Part shown: one piece after another, positions 20,076-28,224 of the stretch
Position numbering within the stretch: the stretch's first letter is position 1
How the letters are laid out: each line of letters opens with the position of its first letter
NCBI RefSeq assembly: GCF_002858675.1
Contig: NZ_PJZF01000001.1
Location: 248,001 to 312,000 of the forward strand
Direction of reading: 5' to 3'
DNA length: 64,000 nucleotides
From: Chimaeribacter californicus
GTDB taxonomy: Bacteria; Pseudomonadota; Gammaproteobacteria; Enterobacterales; Enterobacteriaceae
Made by a program: the position numbers and the translations under genes
Notes under the pieces: generated by a model
Seen by the model: the letters and a program-made list of their open reading frames with translations, nothing else
Databases searched by the model: none
What the model was told of the DNA's origin: nothing

Positions 20076-21314
20076 TCCAGGCGTGCCTGAAATTGCTGTC
20101 GCCCGGTACAATAACGGGCGTGAAAAATAAAACTGACGTTAAGATGCCCTCAAATGTTATCAATTTGTTTAAGTTAGCGGGTTTAATGAGAATAAGTGTG
20201 GTTTTATGGCAGAAGAAAGGGGGATTTACCCGTAAGGCTTGCTAACCGTAGGGATATCAGGCGTCTGTTGCCCAGCACGCTGCTTCGCGGGGCTTGAATC
20301 ACCTGTGCTGCGCATCAGCGGCAAGTGGATGGGAGGGCGGTGGGTCAGAGGAATGCCCTCCAGATGCTGCAACTTTTCTTATCAATATATTCTGAGGCAT
20401 ATGTGCAATAAAAACTCAGCCGGATGACGTCTGTGTTTTTGCTAAAAAGCTATTTAATCTGATCCTTTGTTTAACCTGATATAGTATAAGTGCGATAGCA
20501 CAATTAATATAAAGGCGACGCCGTTCGGGCACCTTTCTTTTTATAGCAAGCCCGCTCTGTTGTTTTATTTGCTACATGAAAAGTAATAAATAAATAGAAA
20601 AGGCTCAAAGGTTGATGTCCGCAGAATAAGCGGATGCCGAAAATTCAGGCAAAAACGGTGCACTATCATGGGGAGCCGCTGCACCGGGGCCGTGGCAGCG
20701 TGCCGTTGCCGGAACCGCCTGGCCGGCACAGGTAAACTCCTGTGTTTTCATCAGACTGTCATAATCCAAAGGTACAAAGCAGGATACAGCAGCGTAGGGT
20801 AGGCCGGCGTAACGGCTCCACGTCGGGAAACCGGTTACGGGCTTGAGCGGCCGCAGGGTGCCCTGCCTGAGGGTGCATAAGGTAAAGAGAGGCGCCCTTC
20901 ATGAATTTTGTTAAAAAACAGGGCGTTAAAAATGTAACTTTGTGACTTAAGTCAAATAACCGTTTTTCATAAGCTAAAAATCGACATTGCTAAGCCGTTA
21001 TAACGCTATAAAATTGCATAATTATTATCATTTATCAGGATCCAGCGCTTACAGCCCACGGATAAATGATCAATAATCAAGTTCGGTTGTTATTGCTTGG
21101 CCGCAATGTATGGGGATACACCCACATTGTGGAGGGCGTAAAATACAGAGCAGAAAATAGCACGGCTATCAACTTATTTTCGCAGTAAGGGATGGCTGAC
21201 CCGTTTAACCGTTTCAAATATGTGCGACATGTCCATCAGTGATTAAAAATGGCTTGCCATTAATTACAGAGTATGTGATAACGCATCTGGGTAAAACGAG
21301 GTACAGTTCTGTAT
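20076..21314. other. 1.2-kb region without recognised genes upstream of yobF-cspC
   Basis: No convincing frame was found on either strand. The stretch becomes AT-rich on the right. It holds a weak hairpin with a T-run near 20514-20545 (AAAGG ... CCTTT CTTTTTAT), a Fur-box-like sequence CATAATTATTATCATTTAT at 21017-21035 (13 of 19 to consensus), and the end corresponds to the long yobF-cspC leader. One or more small RNAs could lie here, but none was recognised. Confidence 0.5.
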
Positions 21315-21431
21315 ATGTGTGGCATTTTCAGTAAAGAAGTTCTGAGTAAAGACGTTCACGTTGAATACCGCTTCTCTGCCGATTTTTATCTTAGTGCCTC
21401 AAGCAGTAACGACTCTAGTTTGTCTATGTAA
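21315..21431 (+). CDS. yobF: YobF small stress protein
   Basis: A 38-residue protein, [18 protein letters not shown] followed by [14 protein letters not shown], nearly identical to the first part of E. coli YobF (47 residues). The C terminus is about nine residues shorter because of an earlier stop. It is co-transcribed with cspC, 41 bp downstream, as in E. coli, where YobF accumulates on heat shock. Function unknown. Confidence 0.9.
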   Translation: MCGIFSKEVLSKDVHVEYRFSADFYLSASSSNDSSLSM

Positions 21432-21472
21432 CGCCTCCGGGCGGTTTAAACAATCCAAAGGAAATACTCAAG

Positions 21473-21682
21473 ATGGCAAAGATCAAAGGTCAAGTTAAGT
21501 GGTTCAACGAATCCAAAGGTTTCGGTTTCATCACCCCAGCTGACGGCAGCAAAGACGTGTTCGTACACTTCTCTGCAATCCAGGGTAACGGCTTCAAAAC
21601 CCTGGCTGAAGGCCAGAACGTTGAGTTCGAAATCCAGGACGGCCAGAAAGGCCCGTCTGCAGTTAACGTAACTGCAATCTAA
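21473..21682 (+). CDS. cspC: Cold-shock-family RNA chaperone CspC
   Basis: A 69-residue OB-fold nucleic-acid-binding protein, essentially identical to E. coli CspC, with the RNP1 motif KGFGFI and RNP2 DVFVHF. CspC binds mRNAs, antiterminates transcription and stabilises rpoS mRNA. Codon use is highly optimised, suggesting strong expression. It is the second gene of yobF-cspC, followed by a strong terminator. Its identity as CspC rather than CspE rests on the sequence [18 protein letters not shown] and on the yobF neighbour. Confidence 0.98.
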   Translation: MAKIKGQVKWFNESKGFGFITPADGSKDVFVHFSAIQGNGFKTLAEGQNVEFEIQDGQKGPSAVNVTAI

Positions 21683-21696
21683 GCAGCGTCAGCTGT

Positions 21697-21727
21697 GAAA
21701 AAAACCCGCCATGTGCGGGTTTTTTTA
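21697..21727 (+). terminator. cspC terminator
   Basis: Stem AAAAAACCCGC / GCGGGTTTTTT around a CATGT loop with flanking A and T tracts; also usable in reverse by the convergent pgeF-like gene. Confidence 0.92.
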
Positions 21728-21737
21728 TGGGCGCGAT

Positions 21738-22451
21738 TCAGGGAAGGATCACCAGCCCGGAATGCTGGTTGCGGCCACGGATGCCCGGATGCGCCGGGTC
21801 CACGGCCCGCCGGTGGCTGTTACGGCGATAGCTGGTAAAGGCATAGCGCGGCCCGTCGGCATCCTGGCTGAGGCAGCAAATGGTGCAGGGTGCCAGGTTG
21901 TCCACTGCCCCAAACCCCAGAGCGTGTAATTTGGCGGCTGCAATCCCCGGCAAGTCCAGATAGCGTGGCCGCGGCATCACCAGTGACGCCGGCAGTTCCG
22001 GCAAGCGTTGCAGAAAGGTCTCTGTCAGCTCATCACTCACCTGATAACAACAGGCATGGGCCGCCGGGCCAACCGCCGCGACCCAGTCCGCCAGCGTATC
22101 CTCCTGTGCAATCCGTTCAGCCATCCTCTCAATAATGCCGTCCACCAGCCCGCGCCACCCGGCATGCACGACGCCAATCGCCGCGCCGTCACGGCGGCTG
22201 AACAGCACCGGCAGACAATCCGCCGTCAGCACCGTCAACAATATGCCCGGTTGGCGGGTAAAAAAGCCATCGGCCTCGCCGCAGGGTTGGGCCGCATGGC
22301 TGACCTCAGCGATACGGGTGCCGTGCACCTGCTTTTTCTCAGGTGACGAGGCGCGATAGGGCTGAAGGGCAGCCGGCATCAGGTCGCGCTTGTGGCCAAA
22401 ACCATGGGCGAGGGCAGGGATCGCACTGAGCAGGGGAGAATCATGTTTCAT
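21738..22451 (-). CDS. PgeF/YfiH-family laccase-domain protein
   Basis: A 237-residue cytosolic protein of the multicopper-polyphenol-oxidase (DUF152) family. In E. coli YfiH/PgeF has purine nucleoside phosphorylase and peptidoglycan-editing activities. The zinc-site residues are visible: His in KKQVHGTRI, Cys in TADCLPVLFS and His in GVVHAGWRGL, plus VGPAAHACCYQVSDE and the C-terminal CTICC and FTSYRRN. In E. coli yfiH is next to rluD, so this copy beside rlmA is probably a divergent paralogue rather than the core pgeF. It is divergent from rlmA. Confidence 0.85.
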   Translation of the reverse strand: MKHDSPLLSAIPALAHGFGHKRDLMPAALQPYRASSPEKKQVHGTRIAEVSHAAQPCGEADGFFTRQPGILLTVLTADCLPVLFSRRDGAAIGVVHAGWRGLVDGIIERMAERIAQEDTLADWVAAVGPAAHACCYQVSDELTETFLQRLPELPASLVMPRPRYLDLPGIAAAKLHALGFGAVDNLAPCTICCLSQDADGPRYAFTSYRRNSHRRAVDPAHPGIRGRNQHSGLVILP

Positions 22452-22598
22452 GGGCCTTCCGGGCTAAAGGGATAAGAATCACCAGTGTAGCCAGAGTCGC
22501 CTGCGCTTGACCAGCCTGACGGTTGCGCGGGCCAGCCGGGTTGATTAGACTGGCGCTCCTCAATGACTGCGGCCCGCGCCGCGCTTACGGAATTTCTC

Positions 22599-23417
22599 AT
22601 GGCTTACCAGTGTCCCCTCTGTCACCTGCCGTTGCAGCAACATGCTCAGCAATGGCGCTGCGAACAAAACCACCAGTTTGACCGGGCCAAAGAGGGGTAT
22701 GTCAACCTGCTGCCGGTGCAGCATAAACGCTCAAAACAACCCGGTGATAGCCCGGAGATGATGCAGGCACGCCGCGATTTTCTCGATGCGGGGTATTACC
22801 AGCCGTTGCAGCAGCGGGTTTGCGCCTTATTGGACGAGGTGTTGCCGGCGTCTGCACAGGCAGTACTGGACATCGGCTGTGGTGAGGGCTATTACACGGC
22901 GGCGCTGGCAGCGCAACTGAAGCAGACACGCGCGCTGACCGTCTACGGGCTGGATGTGGCGAAAGTGGCTGTGCGCTATGCCGCGAAACGCTACCGGCAG
23001 GCCAGTTTCTGTGTGGCCTCCAGCCACCGCCTGCCGTTCGAGGATACCTGCCTGGATGCGATCATCCGCATCTATGCCCCCTGCAATGCGCAGGAACTGG
23101 CACGCACGGTGAAACCGGGTGGGTATGTATTGACGGTAGCACCGGGGCCACGGCACCTTTATCAACTCAAGGCCGCAGTGTATGAGGATGCCCAGTTGCA
23201 TCCGGAACAAGATGAGCAGTTCCCCGGTTTTACCCGTCTCTGCCAGCAGACGCTGGCCTACCCGATGACGCTGACGGGCGAGGCGGCGCTGCAACTCTTA
23301 CAGATGACGCCGTTTGCCTGGCGTGCCGGTGAAGAGGCGCGGCGGCTGTTGGGGGAGGGGCTGGCGTGTGAAACCGATTTTGTCATCCGGCTGCATCAGC
23401 GGCAGCCGGTAGCCTGA
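22599..23417 (+). CDS. rlmA: 23S rRNA (guanine-745 N1)-methyltransferase RlmA
   Basis: An SAM-dependent enzyme methylating G745 of 23S rRNA. ATG 22599 gives 272 residues starting MAYQCPLC as in E. coli. The zinc-binding Cys5, Cys8, Cys21 and His25 are present in the N-terminal domain, followed by [14 protein letters not shown], the SAM-binding [14 protein letters not shown] and VASSHRLPF. It is convergent with mntP with only six bases between stops, the same arrangement as in E. coli. Confidence 0.97.
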   Translation: MAYQCPLCHLPLQQHAQQWRCEQNHQFDRAKEGYVNLLPVQHKRSKQPGDSPEMMQARRDFLDAGYYQPLQQRVCALLDEVLPASAQAVLDIGCGEGYYTAALAAQLKQTRALTVYGLDVAKVAVRYAAKRYRQASFCVASSHRLPFEDTCLDAIIRIYAPCNAQELARTVKPGGYVLTVAPGPRHLYQLKAAVYEDAQLHPEQDEQFPGFTRLCQQTLAYPMTLTGEAALQLLQMTPFAWRAGEEARRLLGEGLACETDFVIRLHQRQPVA

Positions 23418-23423
23418 CAGGGA

Positions 23424-23993
23424 TCAGGCCAGCAGGCCAAGATGTTGCAGCAGGATATTGCAGCCGATACCGATAAGCACAATCCCGCCAATAATTTCGG
23501 CACGTTTGCCGAGCATCGGCCCGATAAAACGGCCAATCAGCATCCCCAGCGTGGCCATCAGCATGGTGGTCATGCCAATCGCCAGGGCGGTATGAATAAT
23601 ATTGACCTGCAAAAAAGCGAGCCCGACGCCGATGGCCAGCGCATCCAGGCTGGTGGCGACCGCGGTGGCTGCCAGCACCCAGAAGCTGTGGCAATCTTTA
23701 CAGGGTTCATCCATGGCCGGGGTTTTCAGCCCTTCCATGATCATACGTGAGCCGAGAATAAACAGCAGGGCAAAGGCGACCCAGTGATCCCAGGCCATGA
23801 TATAGCGGCTGGCCATCAGACCCAGCCCCCAGCCAATCAGCGGGGTAATGGCCTCAATGGCACCAAAGATTAAACCGGTACGGAAAGCTTCGCGGAAACG
23901 CGGACGGTGCAAGGTAGCACCCTTGCCGATGGAGGCGGCAAAAGCGTCCATTGACATGCCAAAGGCAAGAATAAGCGTTGCGGAAAGGTTCAT
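23424..23993 (-). CDS. mntP: Manganese efflux protein MntP
   Basis: A 189-residue inner-membrane Mn2+ exporter with six hydrophobic helices in two repeats. Each repeat starts with an acidic motif: [11 protein letters not shown] and [15 protein letters not shown] 23993 fits the E. coli protein; a longer frame upstream overlaps the riboswitch. The 5' leader carries a yybP-ykoY riboswitch, so Mn2+ should raise its expression. Two MntR-like palindromes lie 350-390 bp upstream of the start codon. Confidence 0.97.
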   Translation of the reverse strand: MNLSATLILAFGMSMDAFAASIGKGATLHRPRFREAFRTGLIFGAIEAITPLIGWGLGLMASRYIMAWDHWVAFALLFILGSRMIMEGLKTPAMDEPCKDCHSFWVLAATAVATSLDALAIGVGLAFLQVNIIHTALAIGMTTMLMATLGMLIGRFIGPMLGKRAEIIGGIVLIGIGCNILLQHLGLLA

Positions 23994-24061
23994 TGAAAAA
24001 AAGCCTCGGCCGGGTCTCTCCATATGCACGTAACCCACCCCCAGCCAACGCAGAGTTACAT

Positions 24062-24175
24062 GCCTATGGTCTCGCCAACCTGACCTGGTTGCCCGCACCA
24101 CGTTCCTTTAAGAAACGAGTATGTTGATACGGGCGTTTCTGACAAGCGTGTTCAGAAACCGGCTACTCCCCAATG
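24062..24175 (-). ncRNA. yybP-ykoY Mn2+-sensing riboswitch in the mntP leader
   Basis: On the minus strand the aptamer starts with the conserved GGGGAGTAGCC at about 24171-24161, continues with a hairpin (GTTTCTG / CAGAAAC) and ends with the conserved GCGAGACC at 24075-24068, the two loops that bind Mn2+ in this class. A further hairpin and a G+C block reading CCGAGGC followed by T7 run into the mntP start codon, presumably the expression platform. This is the position it holds in E. coli mntP. Confidence 0.9.
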
Positions 24176-24347
24176 ACGGCGCAACCTTAACATAATATTT
24201 TAGCGCCAGACAACATATAATGCGCAGGGGAATAACGGCAGTACGCAATATGATGAAATAACCACCATCTTGTGCGGGGAATAACCCTCTTTCTTTTTAT
24301 CGGGAAATGTCACTTTATTGTTAAGGCTTGCTGAAAATAGAGCCAGA

Positions 24348-24386
24348 TATAGCCTTGGCTATAAGTTTAATATAGCCAAGGCTATA
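24348..24386. promoter_or_regulatory. Two MntR-like palindromes arranged as an inverted repeat
   Basis: TATAGCCTTGGCTATA (24348-24363) and its reverse complement TATAGCCAAGGCTATA (24371-24386) are separated by seven bases. Each is itself a 7+7 palindrome whose core ATAGC-N4-GCTAT resembles the MntR operator of enterobacterial mntH. Lack of a T-run on either side argues against a plain terminator, although it directly follows the yobD stop codon. MntR activates mntP in E. coli. Confidence 0.5.
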
Positions 24387-24392
24387 AAAAGG

Positions 24393-24863
24393 TTAATTTA
24401 CATCTAGTTGATTTTTAAACAAAATGTTTTTAATCTTTTCAAGATCGCCTATATATTGTACGTGAATAGGCAGTTTTCGTTGTTCCAGATGGATGAACAG
24501 CACGCCCTGTTCAGTTAAATGCAGATGACGAATACGTGTATAACCGATGAAGAGATTGCCGTAGTAAAACCCTTCAGGTTTAAACAGTAATACCGGACGG
24601 CGGATAAAAGAAATATAGCAGACGGCAATCAGCAGAAAGGTCAGTAAATAAAGCGTCAGGGGCGCGCCCTGGCCGGTATAATGCCGGTAGATCACTATCC
24701 CCAGCAACGCGATAAAGATCAGGCTGTCTGCCCGGCCTTTCCGCAATAAGTTTACCCGCAACAAGGTCTTGCCTTTGCGCTGCGGCAACAGCCACTCAAG
24801 ATGAACGGCATACGCCAGCACCAGCACAATACAGCCCAGCAACAACCCATCCGTCAGTGTCAT
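24393..24863 (-). CDS. yobD: YobD, UPF0266 membrane protein
   Basis: A 156-residue inner-membrane protein with three hydrophobic segments (about residues 5-24, 46-62 and 70-88), followed by a cytoplasmic domain containing LEQRKLPIHVQYIGDLEKIK. It matches E. coli YobD (DUF986) in length and order of features and lies downstream of manZ as in E. coli. Function unknown. A terminator separates it from manZ, so it probably has partial read-through or its own promoter. Confidence 0.92.
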   Translation of the reverse strand: MTLTDGLLLGCIVLVLAYAVHLEWLLPQRKGKTLLRVNLLRKGRADSLIFIALLGIVIYRHYTGQGAPLTLYLLTFLLIAVCYISFIRRPVLLFKPEGFYYGNLFIGYTRIRHLHLTEQGVLFIHLEQRKLPIHVQYIGDLEKIKNILFKNQLDVN

Positions 24864-24892
24864 GTACCCTCCCGGTACGGTGCAGACAAAAT

Positions 24893-24915
24893 AAAGCCGG
24901 GGGCAAGCCCCCGGC
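24893..24915 (-). terminator. manXYZ terminator
   Basis: Minus-strand stem GCCGGGGGC / GCCCCCGGC with a TT loop followed by TTTATTTT, placed between manZ and yobD. Confidence 0.88.
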
Positions 24916-24932
24916 AGAGTGTGGCAGGGCGG

Positions 24933-25796
24933 TTACAGCCCCAGCAGGCCGATCGCGTAGCCGACAATACCGATAACAAAGAAGCCCACGATGATCCACA
25001 GCGCGTTGACCTTACGCCGCAGCAGCCACATACAGCCAAAGGTCAGCAGCAGCGGCACCAGACCCGGCATCAGTTGGTCAAGGATCGTCTGCACCGTGGT
25101 CACCGTGGTGTTGCCGGTCTGGTCTGTGATCCGTGACACCACCAGCGGGATATTGACGTGTGTCCACTTATTGACCAGCGCCCCCATCACAAACAGGCCA
25201 AGAATGGACGCCCCTTCCGTCAGTTTTTGCAGGAAGCCGCCGCCCATATCGCTGACAATATCTGCGCCTTTGCGGTAGCCATAGGCCACGCCGTAGTAAC
25301 GGCTAATCAACCGCACCAGATTGAACAACACAAAGAACAGCAGCGGGCCGAGCAGGCTGCCGTTCATCGCGATGCCTGCCCCGAGTGCGGCAAATACCGG
25401 CCGCACCGTGCCCCAGAAGATCGGGTCGCCCACCCCGGCCAGCGGCCCCATCAGCCCGACTTTCAGGCCGTTGATCGCGCCGTCGTCGATGGCGGCGCCG
25501 TTCGCCCGCTGCTCCTCCATCGCCATGGTCACGCCCAGTACCGGCGCGGCCACGTAAGGGTGGGTATTGAAGAACTCCAGATGGCGCTTGATCGCCTGTT
25601 TACGCTCATCATTGTTCTCCGGGTAGAGGCGGCGGATCACCGGCACCATGGAGAAGCAGAACCCGAGCGCCTGCATACGTTCAAAGTTCCACGACCCCTG
25701 GAACAGGTTGGAGCGTAAGAAGACACCGCGCACATCGTTGGAGGTCAGTTTTTTCTGGCCGGTGACGGCCTGGTTTTCGTTATGGTTATCACTCAT
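24933..25796 (-). CDS. manZ: PTS mannose transporter subunit IID
   Basis: The IID membrane component of the mannose PTS, which transports mannose, glucose and glucosamine together with IIC (ManY). ATG 25796 gives 287 residues, MSDNHNENQAVTG..., with the family block LRSNLFQGSWNFERMQALGF near the N terminus and GPLAGVGDPIFWGTVRP in the middle; a longer start is unsupported. It is the last gene of manXYZ, 16 bp after manY. It also serves as a DNA-entry factor for phage lambda in E. coli. Confidence 0.97.
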   Translation of the reverse strand: MSDNHNENQAVTGQKKLTSNDVRGVFLRSNLFQGSWNFERMQALGFCFSMVPVIRRLYPENNDERKQAIKRHLEFFNTHPYVAAPVLGVTMAMEEQRANGAAIDDGAINGLKVGLMGPLAGVGDPIFWGTVRPVFAALGAGIAMNGSLLGPLLFFVLFNLVRLISRYYGVAYGYRKGADIVSDMGGGFLQKLTEGASILGLFVMGALVNKWTHVNIPLVVSRITDQTGNTTVTTVQTILDQLMPGLVPLLLTFGCMWLLRRKVNALWIIVGFFVIGIVGYAIGLLGL

Positions 25797-25812
25797 CTGC
25801 GTGCCCCTGTGC

Positions 25813-26616
25813 TTAATCGAGTTCATTATCTAAATCGTTATTTGCCGGTGTTGCCGTGGCTCCACCGCCCGCCGCCCGGTTATATTTCGGGCTGAGCTGG
25901 ATATAGAGCACCGCCATCACCACGCCGATGACGCCCAGGGCCACCAGGTTAAAATCGGTGAACGCGGCGGTCACAAACCCGAGATAGAAGAACGGCATCA
26001 AATACCCGGCTCGCATCATGTTGATGACCATCGCGTAACCTACCACCACAATCATGCCGCCGGCGATGTTCAGGCCGTTGGTCACGACCGCCGGGATCGA
26101 GTTAAGCAGTTCTTGCACTACGCTGGTCCCGACAGACACCGCCACAATCGCAGCAGGTACCGCAATGCGCATCGCCTGCAGAATCAACGCGGAGATGTGC
26201 AGCCAGGTAATACCGGACAGGCTGCCGCGTTCGGCGGCTTTGTCCGCTGCATGCTGGAATGCCACGGTCAGGGTACGCACAATAATCGTCAGCACCTGCC
26301 CGGCGGCGGCCAGCGGGATCGCCAGGGCGATCCCGGCTCCAATCGACTGCCCGCCGGCGATCACCAGGATGGTGGAGATGATCGAGGCCAGCGCCGCATC
26401 CGGTGCCACCGCTGCGCCGATGTTCATCCAGCCCAGGGCAATCATCTCCAGCGTCCCGCCAATTTTAATGCCGGTTTCGATGTCCCCAAGCACCATGCCG
26501 ATTAACGTACAGGCCACCAATGGCCGGTGAAACTGAAACTCATCCAGGACAGACTCTACCCCGGCAATACAGGCGACAATAAATATCAGCACAATCTGAA
26601 GCGTTGAAATCTCCAT
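25813..26616 (-). CDS. manY: PTS mannose transporter subunit IIC
   Basis: The IIC membrane component of the mannose PTS; 267 residues with about eight hydrophobic helices. Features include LDEFQFHRPLVACTLIGMVLGD and IGGTLEMIALGWMNIGAAVAPD, which are diagnostic of Man-family IIC. It lies between manX (58 bp) and manZ (16 bp) in one operon. The C-terminal tail (GGGATATPANNDLDNELD) is slightly extended. Confidence 0.97.
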   Translation of the reverse strand: MEISTLQIVLIFIVACIAGVESVLDEFQFHRPLVACTLIGMVLGDIETGIKIGGTLEMIALGWMNIGAAVAPDAALASIISTILVIAGGQSIGAGIALAIPLAAAGQVLTIIVRTLTVAFQHAADKAAERGSLSGITWLHISALILQAMRIAVPAAIVAVSVGTSVVQELLNSIPAVVTNGLNIAGGMIVVVGYAMVINMMRAGYLMPFFYLGFVTAAFTDFNLVALGVIGVVMAVLYIQLSPKYNRAAGGGATATPANNDLDNELD

Positions 26617-26674
26617 TGCACTTTTCTCCTCCAGGCACCCGGCCTGATTAAGTAAAGGGCCGCGCAGGCGCGGG

Positions 26675-27661
26675 TCAGGCGTTAAGTTTGTTGATCAGAT
26701 CCATCATCTTCAGGCGACTGTCACTGGAGACTTTCCTGACTTCCAGTTCAATGCCCCGGGCATCCAGTTCCCTGAACGCGGCGATGTCTTTCTCATTCAC
26801 AGAGACCGCGTTATTCACCTGGGTTTTCCCCTGCTTAAACGCCATGCCCCCGATGTTCACCGAGGTGATGTTGACGCCTTCCTGCACCACCCGCAGCACA
26901 TCCGTCGGGTTGGTAAACAGCAGCATCACGCGGTCATGGGCATATTTGGGGTTATTCCAGACCCGCACCGCCTTGGCGACATCCACCACATGGGCCGTCA
27001 CCCCCGGCGGGGCAACCTGAGTCAGCAGGGTTTTACGCACATGGTCAGCGGCGACTTCATCACTGATCACAATAATGCGCGAGACTTTGGTCTCCTTGGT
27101 CCAGCGGGTCGCGACCTGGCCATGGATCAGACGATCGTCTATGCGCGCCAGGCCAATTTTCATATGGTCGTCCGGCCCGGAGGGGGTAGCCGGCGCAGAA
27201 GGGGTGGACGGTGCGGCAGCCGCCGGGGTGGGCGGTGGGGCCGGTACAGGCTCTGCTTCCGGCTCCGGCGCCTTGAGGGATCTCACCCCGGCGCGCCCGC
27301 TCTCTATCGCCAGGGCGGTGAGGTCAGCCAGGGAGGGGTTATCATCCCGGGCCATAAACGTTTCGGCCAGCATCGGGATATTGACGCCGGTGACCACCTC
27401 GTAATTCTCCTCATCATGGGCGATACGGCTTGCCGCATTAAACGGGCTGCCGCCCCAGGTGTCGACCAGAAATAGCAGACCGTCCGCCGTTTCAAGATCC
27501 TTTATTTTCTCGCGGTATTTTTCTATTAATGTTTCTGCGTTTTCACCGGGAACGAAATCGATAAAGGTCACATTCTCTTGTGTGCCCAATATCATCTCCG
27601 CCGTTTTCAGCAGCTGTTCCGCCGCCCACCCATGTGTGCCAATGACAATCGCAATGCTCAC
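26675..27661 (-). CDS. manX: PTS mannose transporter subunit IIAB
   Basis: A cytoplasmic phosphocarrier with two domains. IIA (1-130) has the active His10 in IVIGTHGWAAEQLL; IIB (from about 165) has its phosphorylated His in ARIDDRLIHGQVATRW. They are joined by a Pro/Ala/Ser-rich linker (about 132-162) longer than usual. At 328 residues it is family length. It is the first gene of manXYZ and divergent from yoaE across a 563-bp region. In E. coli the operon is controlled by Mlc, NagC and CRP. Confidence 0.98.
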   Translation of the reverse strand: MSIAIVIGTHGWAAEQLLKTAEMILGTQENVTFIDFVPGENAETLIEKYREKIKDLETADGLLFLVDTWGGSPFNAASRIAHDEENYEVVTGVNIPMLAETFMARDDNPSLADLTALAIESGRAGVRSLKAPEPEAEPVPAPPPTPAAAAPSTPSAPATPSGPDDHMKIGLARIDDRLIHGQVATRWTKETKVSRIIVISDEVAADHVRKTLLTQVAPPGVTAHVVDVAKAVRVWNNPKYAHDRVMLLFTNPTDVLRVVQEGVNITSVNIGGMAFKQGKTQVNNAVSVNEKDIAAFRELDARGIELEVRKVSSDSRLKMMDLINKLNA

Positions 27662-28224
27662 CCGCTACCTCCTGTTGATCCCTGCACAATGCCTGCGGGC
27701 GCTGTGGGCGCCGTGGCACTGCGTCGTGTAAAAAGATGCACTGAATCCGCCCGGAAAACCCGGTTTTCAGAAATAAATGAACAAATTCATAAGGCTGTAA
27801 TATGTGCTGCAAAAGACCTATTTATTTTAGTCAGTGAAAAAATAATTTATGTGATGTTGCTCTGTTATTTCGTGATGCCTAATACAGAGAGGAAAAGGTG
27901 GTCACTAAACCCTCTCCGATGTTACAAAACAATTCAAACGGTAAGATCAGATGGTAGTCGCCTTTGAAAAATCCTGTTACAGTGCCGGTTCTTATTTTAA
28001 TGAGGAGTGTAGGGGCCAACCCCACTTTATGGACCGTCACCGAAGTCGCTTTACCTTTAACGATCGTTATTCCCTGTCCCGCTGCGGCACACATGCGATC
28101 TCCCGCTTGATGTTGTTACCCCGTATTGCCCCCGTTAATGACCGATCCGCCGCCCTGCGGCTGCGCGCGGCTGCCCGGCATCCGGCTATTGCCCATCTCA
28201 CCTGTGCTTATTCTGGAGCCTGAC
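27662..28224. other. manX-yoaE divergent regulatory region
   Basis: No gene was found in this 563-bp region. It is AT-rich in the middle (27780-27870) and contains the Mlc/NagC-like inverted repeat listed separately. The right third forms the leader of yoaE. A poor CRP-like TGTGA half-site is at 27850-27854. Confidence 0.5.
27822..27845. promoter_or_regulatory. Mlc/NagC-like inverted repeat upstream of manX
   Basis: TTATTTT - ten bases - AAAATAA, a palindrome with the AT-rich arms typical of Mlc/NagC operators, about 160 bp upstream of the manX start codon. Assignment is tentative because such AT-rich arms arise easily by chance. Confidence 0.35.

Noticed and set aside
20239-20427. 62-codon open frame in the long gap upstream of cspC
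   Set aside because: No ribosome-binding site, unusual composition and no similarity to any known family.
24075-24110. Resemblance of ACCAGGTCAGG in the mntP leader to the 4.5S RNA core
   Set aside because: Only about ten bases match; the surrounding sequence fits the yybP-ykoY riboswitch.
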